DNA of 64,000 nt, from positions 1 through 64,000 of the forward strand of contig JADGEQ010000018.1 of assembly GCA_016744295.1 (NCBI GenBank). Reading direction: 5' to 3'. Position numbers and translations under genes: made by a program. This DNA is from Desulfobacteraceae bacterium. Its GTDB lineage: Bacteria; Desulfobacterota; Desulfobacteria; Desulfobacterales; Desulfobacteraceae. Under the pieces are notes generated by a model. It saw only the letters and a program-made list of their open reading frames with translations, searched no databases and had not been told where the DNA came from. This document shows, one piece after another, positions 37,522 through 47,224 of this stretch; the first letter of the stretch is position 1, and every line of letters begins with the position of its first letter.

Positions 37522-38691
37522 ATGGAAAAAAGGAAAAGACAAAGAAAAGATACATACACAGGATTTGAGCAGGGATCCATCCGCCCGCCGAGTGAAGCGT
37601 ATAGTCTGCTTTTCCGGCTTACACGGAACTGCCCCTGGAATCGATGTACCTTTTGTCGGATTTACAAACGCCAGGATTTTTCCCTGAGATCTGTTGAAAA
37701 TATTATAAAAGATATAGATCTTATCCATATCTATGTGGATCGTATCCGACAGATCATTAAACCCGGCGAGGCAATGGACCGGGAGGACATCAATGATCTT
37801 TATACAAGTTTCGACACAAAGGACAGGGTGGGATTTAATGCTGCCATGAACTGGTATGCCTCGGGTATGAAATCCATTTTTCTCCAGGATGCCAATTCCG
37901 TGATCATGAAACCCGATGATTTGGTTTATATTCTTGAGCATATCCAAGCCTGTTTTCCCGGGACGGATAGAATCACTTCCTATGCCAGAAGTCACACCCT
38001 GGCCCGGATTAAGGATGCAGATCTTGAACGCATGGCCCACGCCGGGCTCAACCGGATCCATGTGGGCATGGAAACAGGATCGGACAAGGTTCTACAGAAA
38101 ATTAAAAAGGGAGTAACCAAGCAGATCCATATCAAGGCCGGCCTCAAGGTAAAGGCCGCTGGAATGGAATTGTCCGAATATGTTATGCCCGGTCTGGGCG
38201 GCATTGATCTGTCCGTAGAGCATGCCATGGAAACTGCCTCGGCACTGAATATCATTAATCCTGATTTTATCCGGATCAGGACCCTGGCCGTTACCAATGG
38301 CACCCAGCTTGCCCATGAATGCCGGCAGGGATTGTTTGAAAAGCCCAGTGACGTGATGATGGCCAAGGAACTCAGGCTTTTTATTGAAAGCCTTGACGGT
38401 ATAGATTCCCATGTGAAAAGTGATCATATCCTGAACCTGTTTGAAACCATCAATGGCAAATTGCCCCGGGATAAAGAATCGCTTATCCGTGTCATTGATT
38501 CATTTTTTGACCTGTCAGACGAGTTGCGGGTTCTGTACCAGGTGGGTCGGCGCATGGGGTTTTTCAGAGGGCCGGAAGACATAGAAAAAAGCCCCCACCT
38601 GGACCAGGTGAAACAGGCCTGCACCCATTATGGGGTTACCCCCGAGAATGTTGATATCATTATTGATGATTTGATGAGGCGCTTTGTCTGA
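37522..38691 (+). CDS. radical SAM protein of unknown function
   Basis: A 389-residue protein. The cluster motif is CPWNRCTFC at about residues 35-43, with four rather than three residues between the first two Cys (CX4CX2C). GFNAAMNWYASGMKSIFLQDANSVIMKP and GLNRIHVGMETGSDKVLQKIKKGVT are radical SAM barrel blocks (beta-4/beta-5) of an uncharacterised group near the elongator/HemN relatives. The hemW gene overlaps its stop codon, so the pair is co-translated; a role near haem handling is only a hint. Confidence 0.75.
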   Translation: MEKRKRQRKDTYTGFEQGSIRPPSEAYSLLFRLTRNCPWNRCTFCRIYKRQDFSLRSVENIIKDIDLIHIYVDRIRQIIKPGEAMDREDINDLYTSFDTKDRVGFNAAMNWYASGMKSIFLQDANSVIMKPDDLVYILEHIQACFPGTDRITSYARSHTLARIKDADLERMAHAGLNRIHVGMETGSDKVLQKIKKGVTKQIHIKAGLKVKAAGMELSEYVMPGLGGIDLSVEHAMETASALNIINPDFIRIRTLAVTNGTQLAHECRQGLFEKPSDVMMAKELRLFIESLDGIDSHVKSDHILNLFETINGKLPRDKESLIRVIDSFFDLSDELRVLYQVGRRMGFFRGPEDIEKSPHLDQVKQACTHYGVTPENVDIIIDDLMRRFV

Positions 38692-39946
38692 GGTATCCGT
38701 CTATATCCATGTCCCCTTTTGTTTGAAAAAATGCAGTTATTGTGATTTTTATTCCACCAATGCCCTCTCGGTTCTGCCGGCCTATGTGAGCAGTCTTCAA
38801 CGGGAGATTGAGGGTCGAACCTCTCTGTCGGGCACGCCAGGCAAGGCCCCAAAAAAAACCGGCACCATTTATTTTGGGGGGGGAACCCCCTCCCTGCTGC
38901 CCCTAGAATCGGTAGAAAAAATTTTGGAAACAATTTACGCCCGGTATCAGGTATCACAAAATGCGGAAATTACCGTTGAGGTCAACCCGGGAACAGTGGA
39001 TGAACCCTATCTGGCAGGCTTGAAATCTCTTGGGGTGAATCGGCTCAGCATTGGGGTGCAGTCCTTTGATGCCCATAAAATAAAAGTGCTGGGCAGGATT
39101 CATACAATAGAACAATCAATTGAGGCCATTGGGGTTGCCAAATCGGTTGGATTTGAAAATATCGGCCTTGATCTGATCTATGGAACGCCGGGGGAAACCC
39201 GGGAAGAATGGATCAAAGATCTTAAAATGGCCCTTAAATTTAAGGTGGCCCATCTTTCCTGTTATATGTTGACCCTGGAGTCCGGCACCCCCTTGCAGGC
39301 CCAATATAAAAAAGGGTTGTTTCAGCTGCCTGGCCCGGATATGCTCACCAATTTGTTCATGGCAACCGCGATCTTTCTGGAACAGCACGGGTATGAGCAC
39401 TATGAAATATCCAATTTTGCCAGGGGCAAGCAAAACCGATCCCGCCACAATTCAAACTATTGGCAGATGATACCCTATGACGGATTTGGCCCCTCGGCCC
39501 ATTCCTTTGATCTTCTTTCAAGCAAGGACCAGGATGCCCAGAATCGGGATGCCCGGAATAAGGATGCCCAGGGTCGGAATATTATGAAAAGTAGTTGTCT
39601 GTCTTTGGTGCGATCCTGGAATATAGCCGATGTAAATGCCTATATTACATCTTTTGATGGGTCTGCAGGGGGAGGGGTCCGGGAACAAGAGGTGCTCTCC
39701 CTGCCCCAGCAGATGCTGGAGCGGGTTATGTTGGGCCTGAGAACCAGTGACGGGTTTGATCTCACTGAATTTGAGCAGCTTATGGGACCTAGGTTTTTAC
39801 AGAAGATTGTTCCCCTGATGGCCCGCCTTGAAGCCCAGGAGCTTGGGCGAGTCACCCCCGGGACTGGAAAACGGTTTGTGCTGACGCTTTCGGGCAGGGC
39901 CCGCCTTGACAATATTGTGGAAGCCTTTGCCGATATCATTCTTTAA
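38684..39946 (+). CDS. hemW: HemW/HemN-like radical SAM haem chaperone
   Basis: A 420-residue protein with YIHVPFCLKKCSYCDF at the N-terminus (CX3CX2C), GGGTPSLL, EVNPGT, RLSIGVQSFD and NIGLDLIYGTPGET, all HemW/HemN landmarks. HemW binds haem rather than oxidising coproporphyrinogen; the short form without the HemN N-terminal extension fits HemW. The start is TTG 38684 with GAGG five bases upstream, overlapping the previous stop. A 15-base repeat in three copies (39531-39575) inserts a DAQNR-like tandem in a surface loop. Confidence 0.88.
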   Translation: MSEVSVYIHVPFCLKKCSYCDFYSTNALSVLPAYVSSLQREIEGRTSLSGTPGKAPKKTGTIYFGGGTPSLLPLESVEKILETIYARYQVSQNAEITVEVNPGTVDEPYLAGLKSLGVNRLSIGVQSFDAHKIKVLGRIHTIEQSIEAIGVAKSVGFENIGLDLIYGTPGETREEWIKDLKMALKFKVAHLSCYMLTLESGTPLQAQYKKGLFQLPGPDMLTNLFMATAIFLEQHGYEHYEISNFARGKQNRSRHNSNYWQMIPYDGFGPSAHSFDLLSSKDQDAQNRDARNKDAQGRNIMKSSCLSLVRSWNIADVNAYITSFDGSAGGGVREQEVLSLPQQMLERVMLGLRTSDGFDLTEFEQLMGPRFLQKIVPLMARLEAQELGRVTPGTGKRFVLTLSGRARLDNIVEAFADIIL

Positions 39947-39956
39947 TTTTTTTTCT

Positions 39957-41870
39957 TTAAACTTTTCTCCTCAGCTGGCGGGTATCCCCCACCCGGATGG
40001 TCAAATTAACCGAATCAAAGTATTCGATTAGCGGGATCACAAATTTTCTTGAAATACCGGTCATATCTTTGAATTGTGGTGTGGTGATTTCTTCATTTTC
40101 CTTCAGGAATGAAACTAATTTTTCCCCAAGATTCGCAACGGCCCTGGCGTCAAAATTCAGGTCATCCTTTGCCTTTACAACCAATCGTTCATCAATGAGC
40201 ATCTGCAGAACATCCTTGGCGGTTTTCGGGTCCAGGCTCAGATCCTGGCAGATGGTTCTGAAAAAGGGAGGGGTCAGGCCTGCGGACTGGTAAATTTTGA
40301 TAATTTTTTCTTTTATTTCGTGCTGATCAACCTTGAGGGCAACTTTGAAATCCACCAGTTTTATAATATTCTTGTCCTGGATAATGAGGTTTTCCTTGGC
40401 CAGTTTGCCAAACAAAATATTAAAAAATTTGGCATCCTCAATATACTGGAATTTGGATTTGAGTTCCTGGGTGGGCATGCCTTCCTTTAAGGGGTTGGCA
40501 TCATGGTAATTTTTGATTTTTTCAAGAATCCTTGTCTTGAATTCATCAAAAAATTCCCCGTTGACATAGATCTGTTTTTCCTTGTCTGTCTGGATGATTT
40601 GTTGTTTTGCCAGCATTTTTTGGAGGGTCAGCGCCAGTTTTTTATCCGGGATGTTGGTCATGACCCGCAACTGGTTCAGGGACAGTCCCATAAATCCTTT
40701 TAAGGATAGGAAAAAGCTGATGGTCTGTTCGCGATCATCCAGCAAAAGGTCCTCAAGTCCCTGGACAACCTTTTTGTCAAATAATTTGTGCTTCTGGGAG
40801 ACAGGGTTCAAAATGGCCCCGCCGCCAATTGTTTTTATCGGGGAATAGCTTCTGATGACATACCGGTCCTCTTTGATGCAGCAGACAGGGGACTCCAGGC
40901 GAAATTGCACCGGGGCCTCGTCTCCGGGCAACAGCTCTTCTCTATCCAGAAGAACCATATAGCCCAGGATTTCACTGGTTCCCGAATGAAACCTCACCCG
41001 GGTTCTGGGTTTTGCAGGTTTGGGGTTGCTTTTTAGATAAAGAAAATGGGCATCCACCATATAGCTTTCAATGAGGGTGCCGGGGGTGGAAAGGATATCC
41101 CCCCTGAAAACAGAGTCCTTGTCAAGCCCCTGGAAGTTGACCGCCGTCCTTGTGCCGGCGGAGGCTTCTTCCACACTGCTGCTGTGAACCTGTATTCCCC
41201 TGACCTTGGAGGTGATTTTTTTGGGATAGACCATGATATCATTTCCAACCTTGATACTTCCCGATGCCAGGGTTCCGGTGATCACAGTTCCAAACCCTTT
41301 CATGGAAAAGACCCTGTCAACGGGCAATCGAAAAATGGAAGAAAATTTGCGTTCGGGAATATGGTCACAAATGGATTCAAGGGTGGCAATAAAGTCATCC
41401 AGCCCCTGACCCGTTGCAGAAGAGAGGGGGATGATCGGTTTTTCTTCCAAAAAGGTTCCCTGGACAAAATCGTTAATGTCATCAAGGGCCATCTCCAGGA
41501 GATCTTCATCCACAAGGTCTGTCTTGGTCAAGGCAATAATGCCGTGCCGGATTCCCATGAGATTGCAGATTTCCATGTGTTCCCGGGTCTGGGGCATAAC
41601 CCCTTCGTCTGCTGCAATGACCATGGTTACCACATCAATGCCGCTGGATCCCGCCACCATGTTTTTGACAAATTTTTCATGGCCGGGCATGTCCACAATG
41701 CCGATGTGTTTCCCGCTGGGAAGGTCAAGGGAGGCAAAACCAAGTTCTATGGTGATACCCCTTTCTTTTTCCTCTTTGAGGCGGTCGGTTTCCACGCCTG
41801 TCAATGCCTTGACCAGACTCGTCTTGCCATGATCAATGTGACCAGCGGTTCCTAAAATTATATTTTCCAA
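39957..41870 (-). CDS. selB: selenocysteine-specific elongation factor SelB
   Basis: A 637-residue translational GTPase that brings Sec-tRNA to UGA codons marked by a SECIS. G1 [13 protein letters not shown] (7-19), G2 [11 protein letters not shown]3 [12 protein letters not shown] and G4 TKTD are EF-Tu-like; [19 protein letters not shown] starts domain 2. The C-terminal 250 residues are winged-helix repeats that bind SECIS RNA. It shows that this genome decodes Sec and supports the selenoprotein at 15551-15868. selA, selC and selD are not in the window. A small membrane protein gene precedes it. Confidence 0.94.
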   Translation of the reverse strand: MENIILGTAGHIDHGKTSLVKALTGVETDRLKEEKERGITIELGFASLDLPSGKHIGIVDMPGHEKFVKNMVAGSSGIDVVTMVIAADEGVMPQTREHMEICNLMGIRHGIIALTKTDLVDEDLLEMALDDINDFVQGTFLEEKPIIPLSSATGQGLDDFIATLESICDHIPERKFSSIFRLPVDRVFSMKGFGTVITGTLASGSIKVGNDIMVYPKKITSKVRGIQVHSSSVEEASAGTRTAVNFQGLDKDSVFRGDILSTPGTLIESYMVDAHFLYLKSNPKPAKPRTRVRFHSGTSEILGYMVLLDREELLPGDEAPVQFRLESPVCCIKEDRYVIRSYSPIKTIGGGAILNPVSQKHKLFDKKVVQGLEDLLLDDREQTISFFLSLKGFMGLSLNQLRVMTNIPDKKLALTLQKMLAKQQIIQTDKEKQIYVNGEFFDEFKTRILEKIKNYHDANPLKEGMPTQELKSKFQYIEDAKFFNILFGKLAKENLIIQDKNIIKLVDFKVALKVDQHEIKEKIIKIYQSAGLTPPFFRTICQDLSLDPKTAKDVLQMLIDERLVVKAKDDLNFDARAVANLGEKLVSFLKENEEITTPQFKDMTGISRKFVIPLIEYFDSVNLTIRVGDTRQLRRKV

Positions 41871-41895
41871 TGAGAAACCCCTCCAGGGCCGTTAA

Positions 41896-42066
41896 TTAAT
41901 GTTGTTTTTTTCTGAAAAAGTTTAGGGCATAGGCCAGGGCCGTAAGAATTATTCCCGTGACAACCCCGTGGTAAATCCCCCATTCCGGTCTGAACAGCCG
42001 GATCAGGAGAATGCCGAAGGCAAGGCCTATGATGAGTCTTACCATAAAAATAATCAATGCGTTCAT
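41896..42066 (-). CDS. small two-span membrane protein
   Basis: A 56-residue protein, start ATG 42066 with TTGAGGA upstream. Two hydrophobic stretches (about 3-21 and 30-49) are joined by the short loop RPEWGIYH; the end FFRKKQH is basic. It lies 25 bases before selB on the same strand and may share its message. I do not recognise the family. The size and two-helix form are clear; function is unknown. Confidence 0.55.
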   Translation of the reverse strand: MNALIIFMVRLIIGLAFGILLIRLFRPEWGIYHGVVTGIILTALAYALNFFRKKQH

Positions 42067-42200
42067 TTGATGCGTCCTCAATAATTAATGTGCCTGACAA
42101 ATCTGTGTACCAAGGGATAATAGTCAAACAACGGGTCAAGGTCAATCCTAAATTATAGATTGTAATCAGGGAAATTATCAAACAAAATCAAAAAAAGAGT

Positions 42201-42229
42201 TGCCAAAAGAAATGGTTTCTGATAGAAAG
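42201..42229 (+). promoter_or_regulatory. promoter of tRNA-His
   Basis: TTGCCA at 42201-42206, 17 bases, TAGAAA at 42224-42229, about 17 bases before the mature 5' end of the tRNA. The spacing is as expected for a tRNA gene. Confidence 0.65.
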
Positions 42230-42245
42230 CGGGAGTTATTTTGAG

Positions 42246-42321
42246 GTGGGTGTAGCTCAGTTGGTAGAGCACTAGGTTGTGGTCCTGGTGGCCGCGGGTT
42301 CGAACCCCGTCACTCACCCCA
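42246..42321 (+). tRNA. tRNA-His (GTG)
   Basis: A full cloverleaf can be folded: acceptor GTGGGTG (42246-42252) with CACTCAC (42311-42317), D arm TAGCTCAGTTGGTAGAGC, anticodon loop TTGTGGT with anticodon GTG, T arm with TTCGAAC, discriminator C at 42318 and encoded CCA (42319-42321). The base at 42245 is G and can pair with C73, the special extra G of tRNA-His. Confidence 0.95.
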
Positions 42322-42405
42322 TTAATTCTTTTCTTGTCCAGGTTCCTGGTGTCCGCATGATTCATATAAAAAATAAGATAAAAATTCTAATAAGGGGATA
42401 TGCCC

Positions 42406-43464
42406 ATGGTAACTTCTGCTGTCCAGAAAAAAATAAATTTTTCTTCCATATGGTTGGTCGCAGCCAGCCTGTTTTTGATTTCATGCTCCTTGTCCTTTGC
42501 TGCAACAGATTCAAAGAAGCTTGGGGATGGGCTTTATGCACAGTTTGAAACCAATCGAGGAATTATTCTGGTATCGCTTTATTATAAAAGGGTTCCAAAT
42601 ACAGTGGCTAATTTTGTGGGACTTGCCCAGGGCACAAAGGCTTCAAACCAACCGGCCGGGAAAAAATTTTACGATGGGTTGATCTTCCACCGGGTTATTC
42701 CAAATTTTATGATCCAGGGCGGAGATCCCGACGGAACCGGAAGGGGGGGGCCTGGGTATCAATTTCCCGATGAGTTTCACCCCAGTCTGATCCATGACGG
42801 CCCCGGCGTTCTTTCCATGGCAAACTCAGGCCCAAATACCAACGGCAGTCAGTTTTTTATCACCCACAAGGCAACGCCCTGGCTGAATTTCAAACATTCG
42901 GTATTTGGCAGGGTGGTTGACGGCATGGAGGTGGTCAATTCCATCCAAAAAGGAGACCGGATCAAAACGGTGACCATTATCAAAAAGGGTGATCAGGTCC
43001 AGTCCTTTAAAACGGATCCGGCCAGCATTGATGCTAGGCGTAATAAATTGCGGGCTCAAAAAGAGGTGGCGCTTGTGGAATATCAGGCCACATTTGAGAA
43101 AAAAATGATGGGCAAGCATCCCGATGCCCTGAAAATCGAATCCGGTCCCATGTATGTTCCTTTGAAAGAAGGATCCGGCCCAGCTGTTAAGGCAGGGGAC
43201 AGGGTAAGCGTCCATTATACCGGTGTGCTGGAAGATGGAAAAAAGTTTGATTCATCCCGGGACCGGGGAAAGCCCATTCAATTTATTATTGGAAAGGGTG
43301 AGGTTATCAAAGGATGGGATATCGGTATCATGGGAATGAAAAAAGGCGAGATGCGGCGGCTGTTAATTCCTTATCCTCTGGCCTACGGCGAGGCCGGTTA
43401 CCCTGGCGTTATACCCCCCAAAGCCAGTTTGATTTTCGATGTGGAATTAATGGATTTTAAATAA
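42406..43464 (+). CDS. cyclophilin-FKBP fusion peptidyl-prolyl isomerase, exported lipoprotein
   Basis: About 352 residues. A signal sequence with lipobox LISC leads to a cyclophilin domain (about 45-195; YDGLIFHRVIPNFMIQGGD, GVLSMANSGPNTNGSQFFIT) and, after a charged helical linker, a FKBP domain (about 250-352; VSVHYTGVLEDGKKFDSS, KGWDIGIMGMKKGEMRRLLIP). Both families are proline isomerases, so this is one protein with two unrelated folding catalysts, probably at the outer membrane's inner face. ATG 42406 is chosen over 42400 because AAGGGG is eight bases from it and only two from the other. Such dual immunophilins are known in a few bacteria and protists. Confidence 0.9.
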   Translation: MVTSAVQKKINFSSIWLVAASLFLISCSLSFAATDSKKLGDGLYAQFETNRGIILVSLYYKRVPNTVANFVGLAQGTKASNQPAGKKFYDGLIFHRVIPNFMIQGGDPDGTGRGGPGYQFPDEFHPSLIHDGPGVLSMANSGPNTNGSQFFITHKATPWLNFKHSVFGRVVDGMEVVNSIQKGDRIKTVTIIKKGDQVQSFKTDPASIDARRNKLRAQKEVALVEYQATFEKKMMGKHPDALKIESGPMYVPLKEGSGPAVKAGDRVSVHYTGVLEDGKKFDSSRDRGKPIQFIIGKGEVIKGWDIGIMGMKKGEMRRLLIPYPLAYGEAGYPGVIPPKASLIFDVELMDFK

Positions 43465-43498
43465 ATCCCATCTTGCTGTCTGTATCAGATCAGAATCA

Positions 43499-43526
43499 GG
43501 GACCCATTGGATATCCATTGGGTCCC
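43499..43526. terminator. stem-loop between convergent genes
   Basis: GGGACCCA at 43499-43506 pairs with TGGGTCCC at 43519-43526, with the inner TGGAT/ATCCA also pairing. It lies between the ends of the isomerase gene and the convergent mtgA gene. No clear T run follows on either strand, so termination strength is uncertain. Confidence 0.55.
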
Positions 43527-43536
43527 TCTCCAATTG

Positions 43537-44238
43537 TTACAACAAGGGCATGGCCGGCATCTGTTTTAAAATGCGCTGCTGGCGTTTTTTAAGATAGGCG
43601 CTGGGATTTTTAACAGACCATTTGTGGGGGCTGGGCAAAACAGCTGCCATCAGCGCTGCCTGGTCGGTTGTCAATTGGTCTGCATTGCAGGAAAAATATG
43701 CCTGGGCCGCGGCCTGGGCTCCCACCAGATGGGTCCCCCAGTCCACTGTGTTCAAATAGATTTCAAAAATTCTTCGTTTATCCCAGAACAGCTCGATCAA
43801 TATGGTATACCACGCCTCGGCAATCTTTCGGAAAGGGCTTCGGCTGGCGGGCAGGTACAAGGACCTTGCCGCCTGCATACTGATGGTGCTGGCTCCCCTG
43901 ATTCTTTGCTGGGAGACCATATCCCTCATCACCACTTTCAGCTCTTTAAAATCAAATCCGTTGTGGGTGAGAAACCGTTGATCTTCCGAGGCCAGAACCG
44001 CTTGTTTCAGGTGGGGGGAGATTTGTTCATAGGGTTGCCATGAATATTCATGTTTCCTATGCCGGGTTTGGTTGATCCGGGAAATCGCCTGTTCCCAGAC
44101 CATGTTGACGGTGCCCGGGGGGTCCAGATATTTGAAAACCATAACCTGGGATCCTGTAAAAAAAATCAGAACAAGGCTTAACTTAAAAAATGTCTTCCAA
44201 AGCCAGTTTTTGATTATTTTTTTCTTTTTTTTCTTCAT
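43537..44238 (-). CDS. mtgA: monofunctional peptidoglycan glycosyltransferase
   Basis: A 233-residue GT51 enzyme that polymerises lipid II into glycan strands. A basic tail and one membrane segment (about 13-32) anchor it. ASEDQRFLTHNGFD holds the catalytic Glu; RGASTISMQAARSLYL, FWDKRRIFEIYLNTVDWG and AALMAAVLPSPHKWS are the other GT51 motifs. No transpeptidase domain follows. Normal size for MtgA. Confidence 0.92.
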   Translation of the reverse strand: MKKKKKKIIKNWLWKTFFKLSLVLIFFTGSQVMVFKYLDPPGTVNMVWEQAISRINQTRHRKHEYSWQPYEQISPHLKQAVLASEDQRFLTHNGFDFKELKVVMRDMVSQQRIRGASTISMQAARSLYLPASRSPFRKIAEAWYTILIELFWDKRRIFEIYLNTVDWGTHLVGAQAAAQAYFSCNADQLTTDQAALMAAVLPSPHKWSVKNPSAYLKKRQQRILKQMPAMPLL

Positions 44239-44388
44239 AGGTCACCTGGGCATGATTTCTACGTGGAATGACCCATGTTGTCAATTCCCAATTTACCCTT
44301 ATCTTTGTCTTTATAGCCCTATCGCTAAAAAAAGCTGGGTTTAATTAAAATATAATAAATTGATGATCCGCAGGATAAGGAGGTTTCA

Positions 44389-44688
44389 ATGGCACAGATA
44401 TTTAAAGTGACAGAAAACCAGTCCAAAGAATACATAAAGCTTGATATAACAGATGATGATTTTAATTTTTTAAAGGCCAAACAATTGGCAAAGGAAACAG
44501 CCTTTGAAAAATGTGACTACCCCATGATTCTTTCCTGGAAAAATGGAAAAACCGGCGAGTCCAATCCCGATTATGAATGCGGAAACAATGAAAAACCCTT
44601 TTGGATAAGATATGCCGAAGGCAGGGGGGCCAATTTGACCATAGATATCAACCAGGGGGATTATATCTTCATGGTTTTGAAAATGTAA
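44389..44688 (+). CDS. small unknown protein
   Basis: A 99-residue soluble protein starting at ATG 44389 after AAGGAGG, a very good ribosome site. It has no signal peptide. Residues DDDFNFLKAKQLAKETAF and YDFIFMV-like end suggest a compact alpha/beta fold; two Cys (one near 45, one near 67) are not in a known motif. It stands alone between mtgA (divergent) and the molybdopterin oxidoreductase gene 240 bases downstream. The 44689-44927 gap shows no gene. Family not recognised. Confidence 0.55.
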   Translation: MAQIFKVTENQSKEYIKLDITDDDFNFLKAKQLAKETAFEKCDYPMILSWKNGKTGESNPDYECGNNEKPFWIRYAEGRGANLTIDINQGDYIFMVLKM

Positions 44689-44927
44689 TCTTCGTTGAAA
44701 ATGACCCGGCCCTGGTTCGTCTCATACCAAAAGAGTGCTTGTATCTGAATCCAGGCTCGTTTATATATAAAAAATTGTGCCGAAGGTTCACTTGTTTTTA
44801 AAAATTAATTGAGGATGATCTGAAACCATTCGGTGGGTGATTCCAATATTCAGAGACGTCATGGGAGAATTGACCACCATACCCTGGGATCTTTAACGTC
44901 CTATAATTGATTCTGAAAGGAGAGAAT

Positions 44928-47168
44928 ATGGAAAAATGGTATCAGACAGGTTGCGTATTATGCGCCCAGAACTGCGGGCTGAAAGTAAAGGTTGAGAAAG
45001 GACGGATGGTAAAGGTGCTTCCGGACAAGGAAAATCCTAGAAGTAAAGGGTATGCCTGTAGAAAAGGTCTCAATGTTCTTTATCATCAATATCAGGAAGA
45101 CAGAATCACCCAGCCGTTAAAAAAGGTGAATGGCAAATTTGTACCCGTCTCCTGGGATCGGGCGATTGACGAGATTGCAGAAAAAATGAAGAACATTGTG
45201 GGTAACTTTGGTCCAAGATCACTGGCCTATATGGGGGGAAGCTCCCAGGGCGGTCACATGGAGGCAGCCTTTGGTCTCGGTTTGTTGCGTGGCATGGGAT
45301 CTCAATATTACTATTCTTCCGCCGGCCAGGAATTTTCTGGCCACTGGTGGGTAACCGGCCGGGTTATGGGCAAGCAGTATAATATCAGTGGTCCCGACGA
45401 CCATAATACCGAGATGCTTGTTGCCTGGGGATGGAATGGCATTGAAAGTCACCAGATGCCCCGTGCCCCAAAGGTGCTGAAACAGATTTCCAAAGATCCA
45501 AACAGAACCCTGGTGGCCATTGATCCTCGAACCAGTGAGACCGCCCAAATTGCAGACATTCATCTGGCCCTGCGCCCGGGAACCGATGCGCTGTTGATCA
45601 AGGCAATGGTTGCCATAATTTTGAATAACGGGTGGGAAAACAGCCGCTATCTTGAGGATCATGTGGAAGGCTGGGACCAGGTTCTCCCCTGGTTTAAAGG
45701 GTTCGAAGTTCAGAAGGCTGTTCAGGTCTGCGGACTAAACTATGATACTGTTTTGGAACTTTGTCGCCTGATGACCACCAAACGCTGGAGTTTTCATCAG
45801 GATCTGGGCATATATATGGGCCGTCATTCTACCCTAAACTCTTATTTTCTCTACATTCTCGGGGCCGTGTGCGGGGTATTTCAAACATGCGGAGGAAATT
45901 TTATTCCCGGTATGCTTATGCCCATGGGGTTTCATGCAGATGAGCGGAACCCAAAGGTCTGGAAAACCATGGTCACCAATATGCCGCCGGCAGCAGCCGG
46001 GTCTTTCCCGCCGGCTGTGATGCCCGAAGAAATTTGTTCGGACCATCCGGAACGATTGCGGGCCGTCTATGTCTCGGCCTGCAACCCATTGCGGGCTTAC
46101 CCGGATACGAAAGCCTATGAAAAGGCATTCAACCACCTGGAGCTTCTGGTTGTCAATGATATTGTCATGACTGAGACAGCCTGCCTGGCAGACTATGTCC
46201 TTCCCTGCCGGTCCTTTTATGAATCCTGGGATACCACCTTTTTCCCATGGACCTATCCGGAAATTTTTGGTCAACTCAGACAACCTGTCGTTTCAACACC
46301 GGGCCAGTGCCTGGAAGCCTCCCAGATTCATACCCTGTTGGCCGACCGGTTGGGCCTGATCCCTGAAATTCCGGAATCATTGTATAGGGCAGCCAAGGGG
46401 GATCGCATGGCATATGGGGGAGAACTGATGAGATGGGCCACCAAAGAACCCCGTGCATTTAAAGCAATGCCCTTTGTTTTGGCCAAAACCCTTGGCAAAG
46501 AATGGGATAGTGCAGCCAAAGCCGCTTTCTGGGGGCTGTTGATGACAGCCCCTCAACAATTCAGGGAACATGCAGCCCGGGCCGGGTTTGAACCGGATTT
46601 GACCCAGGGGGATAAAATCTTCCAGGCCTTGCTGGATACACCCCAGGGTCTGTGGGTGGGCAAGGCAGACACTGACAACCCCATGGCCAGTATTAAAACT
46701 GCCTCGGGGAAGCTGGAAATTTTCATTCCCGAGCTTGCGGATCAGGCAATGAATCTGAACCCTGATGCTGAAACTAAAGATCTAAGGCTGCCCGATGCGT
46801 TCCCCATGGTCCTCAATGCCGGCCGGCACACCAAATACACCATGAATTCTCTGATGCGCAATCCGGAATGGAATAAAGGAAAACGCGATTGTACCATTGC
46901 CGTAAATCCTTCTGATGCTGAAAAGTTGAGCCTGAAAGACGGCATAAAGGCACGAGTAACCACTGCTGCCGGCTCAGAAATTGGCGAAATTCAAGTTAGT
47001 AGCCAGGTTGCAAAAGGCATGGTCCTTATTCCCCATGGATTTGGATTCACCTATAAGGGTAAGATCTGGGGAATCAATGTGAACCGGCTTACAAAAAACA
47101 CTCACAGGGATCCCATCGGCACTCCTCTTCACCGATATCTGCCCTGCCGAGTGGAAAAGATGGAATAA
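44928..47168 (+). CDS. molybdopterin (bis-MGD) oxidoreductase, DMSO reductase superfamily
   Basis: A 746-residue protein starting at ATG 44928 with AAGGAGAG; no Tat signal, so cytoplasmic. CVLCAQNCGLKVKVEKG and GYACRKG give the N-terminal 4Fe-4S site (CX2CX3C and a late Cys). VSWDRAIDEIAEKM, VAIDPRTSETAQIADIHLALRPGTD and the C-terminal MDB domain (PLVLNAGRHTKYTMNS-like, HPIGTPLHRYLP region) are standard. At the place where formate dehydrogenases have Cys or Sec, the reading AGQEFSGHWW shows neither, so the metal ligand and chemistry may differ. It is followed by a methyltransferase-like gene 56 bases on. Substrate unknown. Confidence 0.82.
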   Translation: MEKWYQTGCVLCAQNCGLKVKVEKGRMVKVLPDKENPRSKGYACRKGLNVLYHQYQEDRITQPLKKVNGKFVPVSWDRAIDEIAEKMKNIVGNFGPRSLAYMGGSSQGGHMEAAFGLGLLRGMGSQYYYSSAGQEFSGHWWVTGRVMGKQYNISGPDDHNTEMLVAWGWNGIESHQMPRAPKVLKQISKDPNRTLVAIDPRTSETAQIADIHLALRPGTDALLIKAMVAIILNNGWENSRYLEDHVEGWDQVLPWFKGFEVQKAVQVCGLNYDTVLELCRLMTTKRWSFHQDLGIYMGRHSTLNSYFLYILGAVCGVFQTCGGNFIPGMLMPMGFHADERNPKVWKTMVTNMPPAAAGSFPPAVMPEEICSDHPERLRAVYVSACNPLRAYPDTKAYEKAFNHLELLVVNDIVMTETACLADYVLPCRSFYESWDTTFFPWTYPEIFGQLRQPVVSTPGQCLEASQIHTLLADRLGLIPEIPESLYRAAKGDRMAYGGELMRWATKEPRAFKAMPFVLAKTLGKEWDSAAKAAFWGLLMTAPQQFREHAARAGFEPDLTQGDKIFQALLDTPQGLWVGKADTDNPMASIKTASGKLEIFIPELADQAMNLNPDAETKDLRLPDAFPMVLNAGRHTKYTMNSLMRNPEWNKGKRDCTIAVNPSDAEKLSLKDGIKARVTTAAGSEIGEIQVSSQVAKGMVLIPHGFGFTYKGKIWGINVNRLTKNTHRDPIGTPLHRYLPCRVEKME

Positions 47169-47224
47169 AATCGGTAGAAATGTGTCGAGAATGCACATTA
47201 AACCAATTGTTTAAGGAAATAAAA

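Noticed and set aside
41046-41855. Long open frame opposite selB
   Set aside because: It mirrors a clear SelB coding sequence; the translated product has no recognisable family and arises from codon bias.
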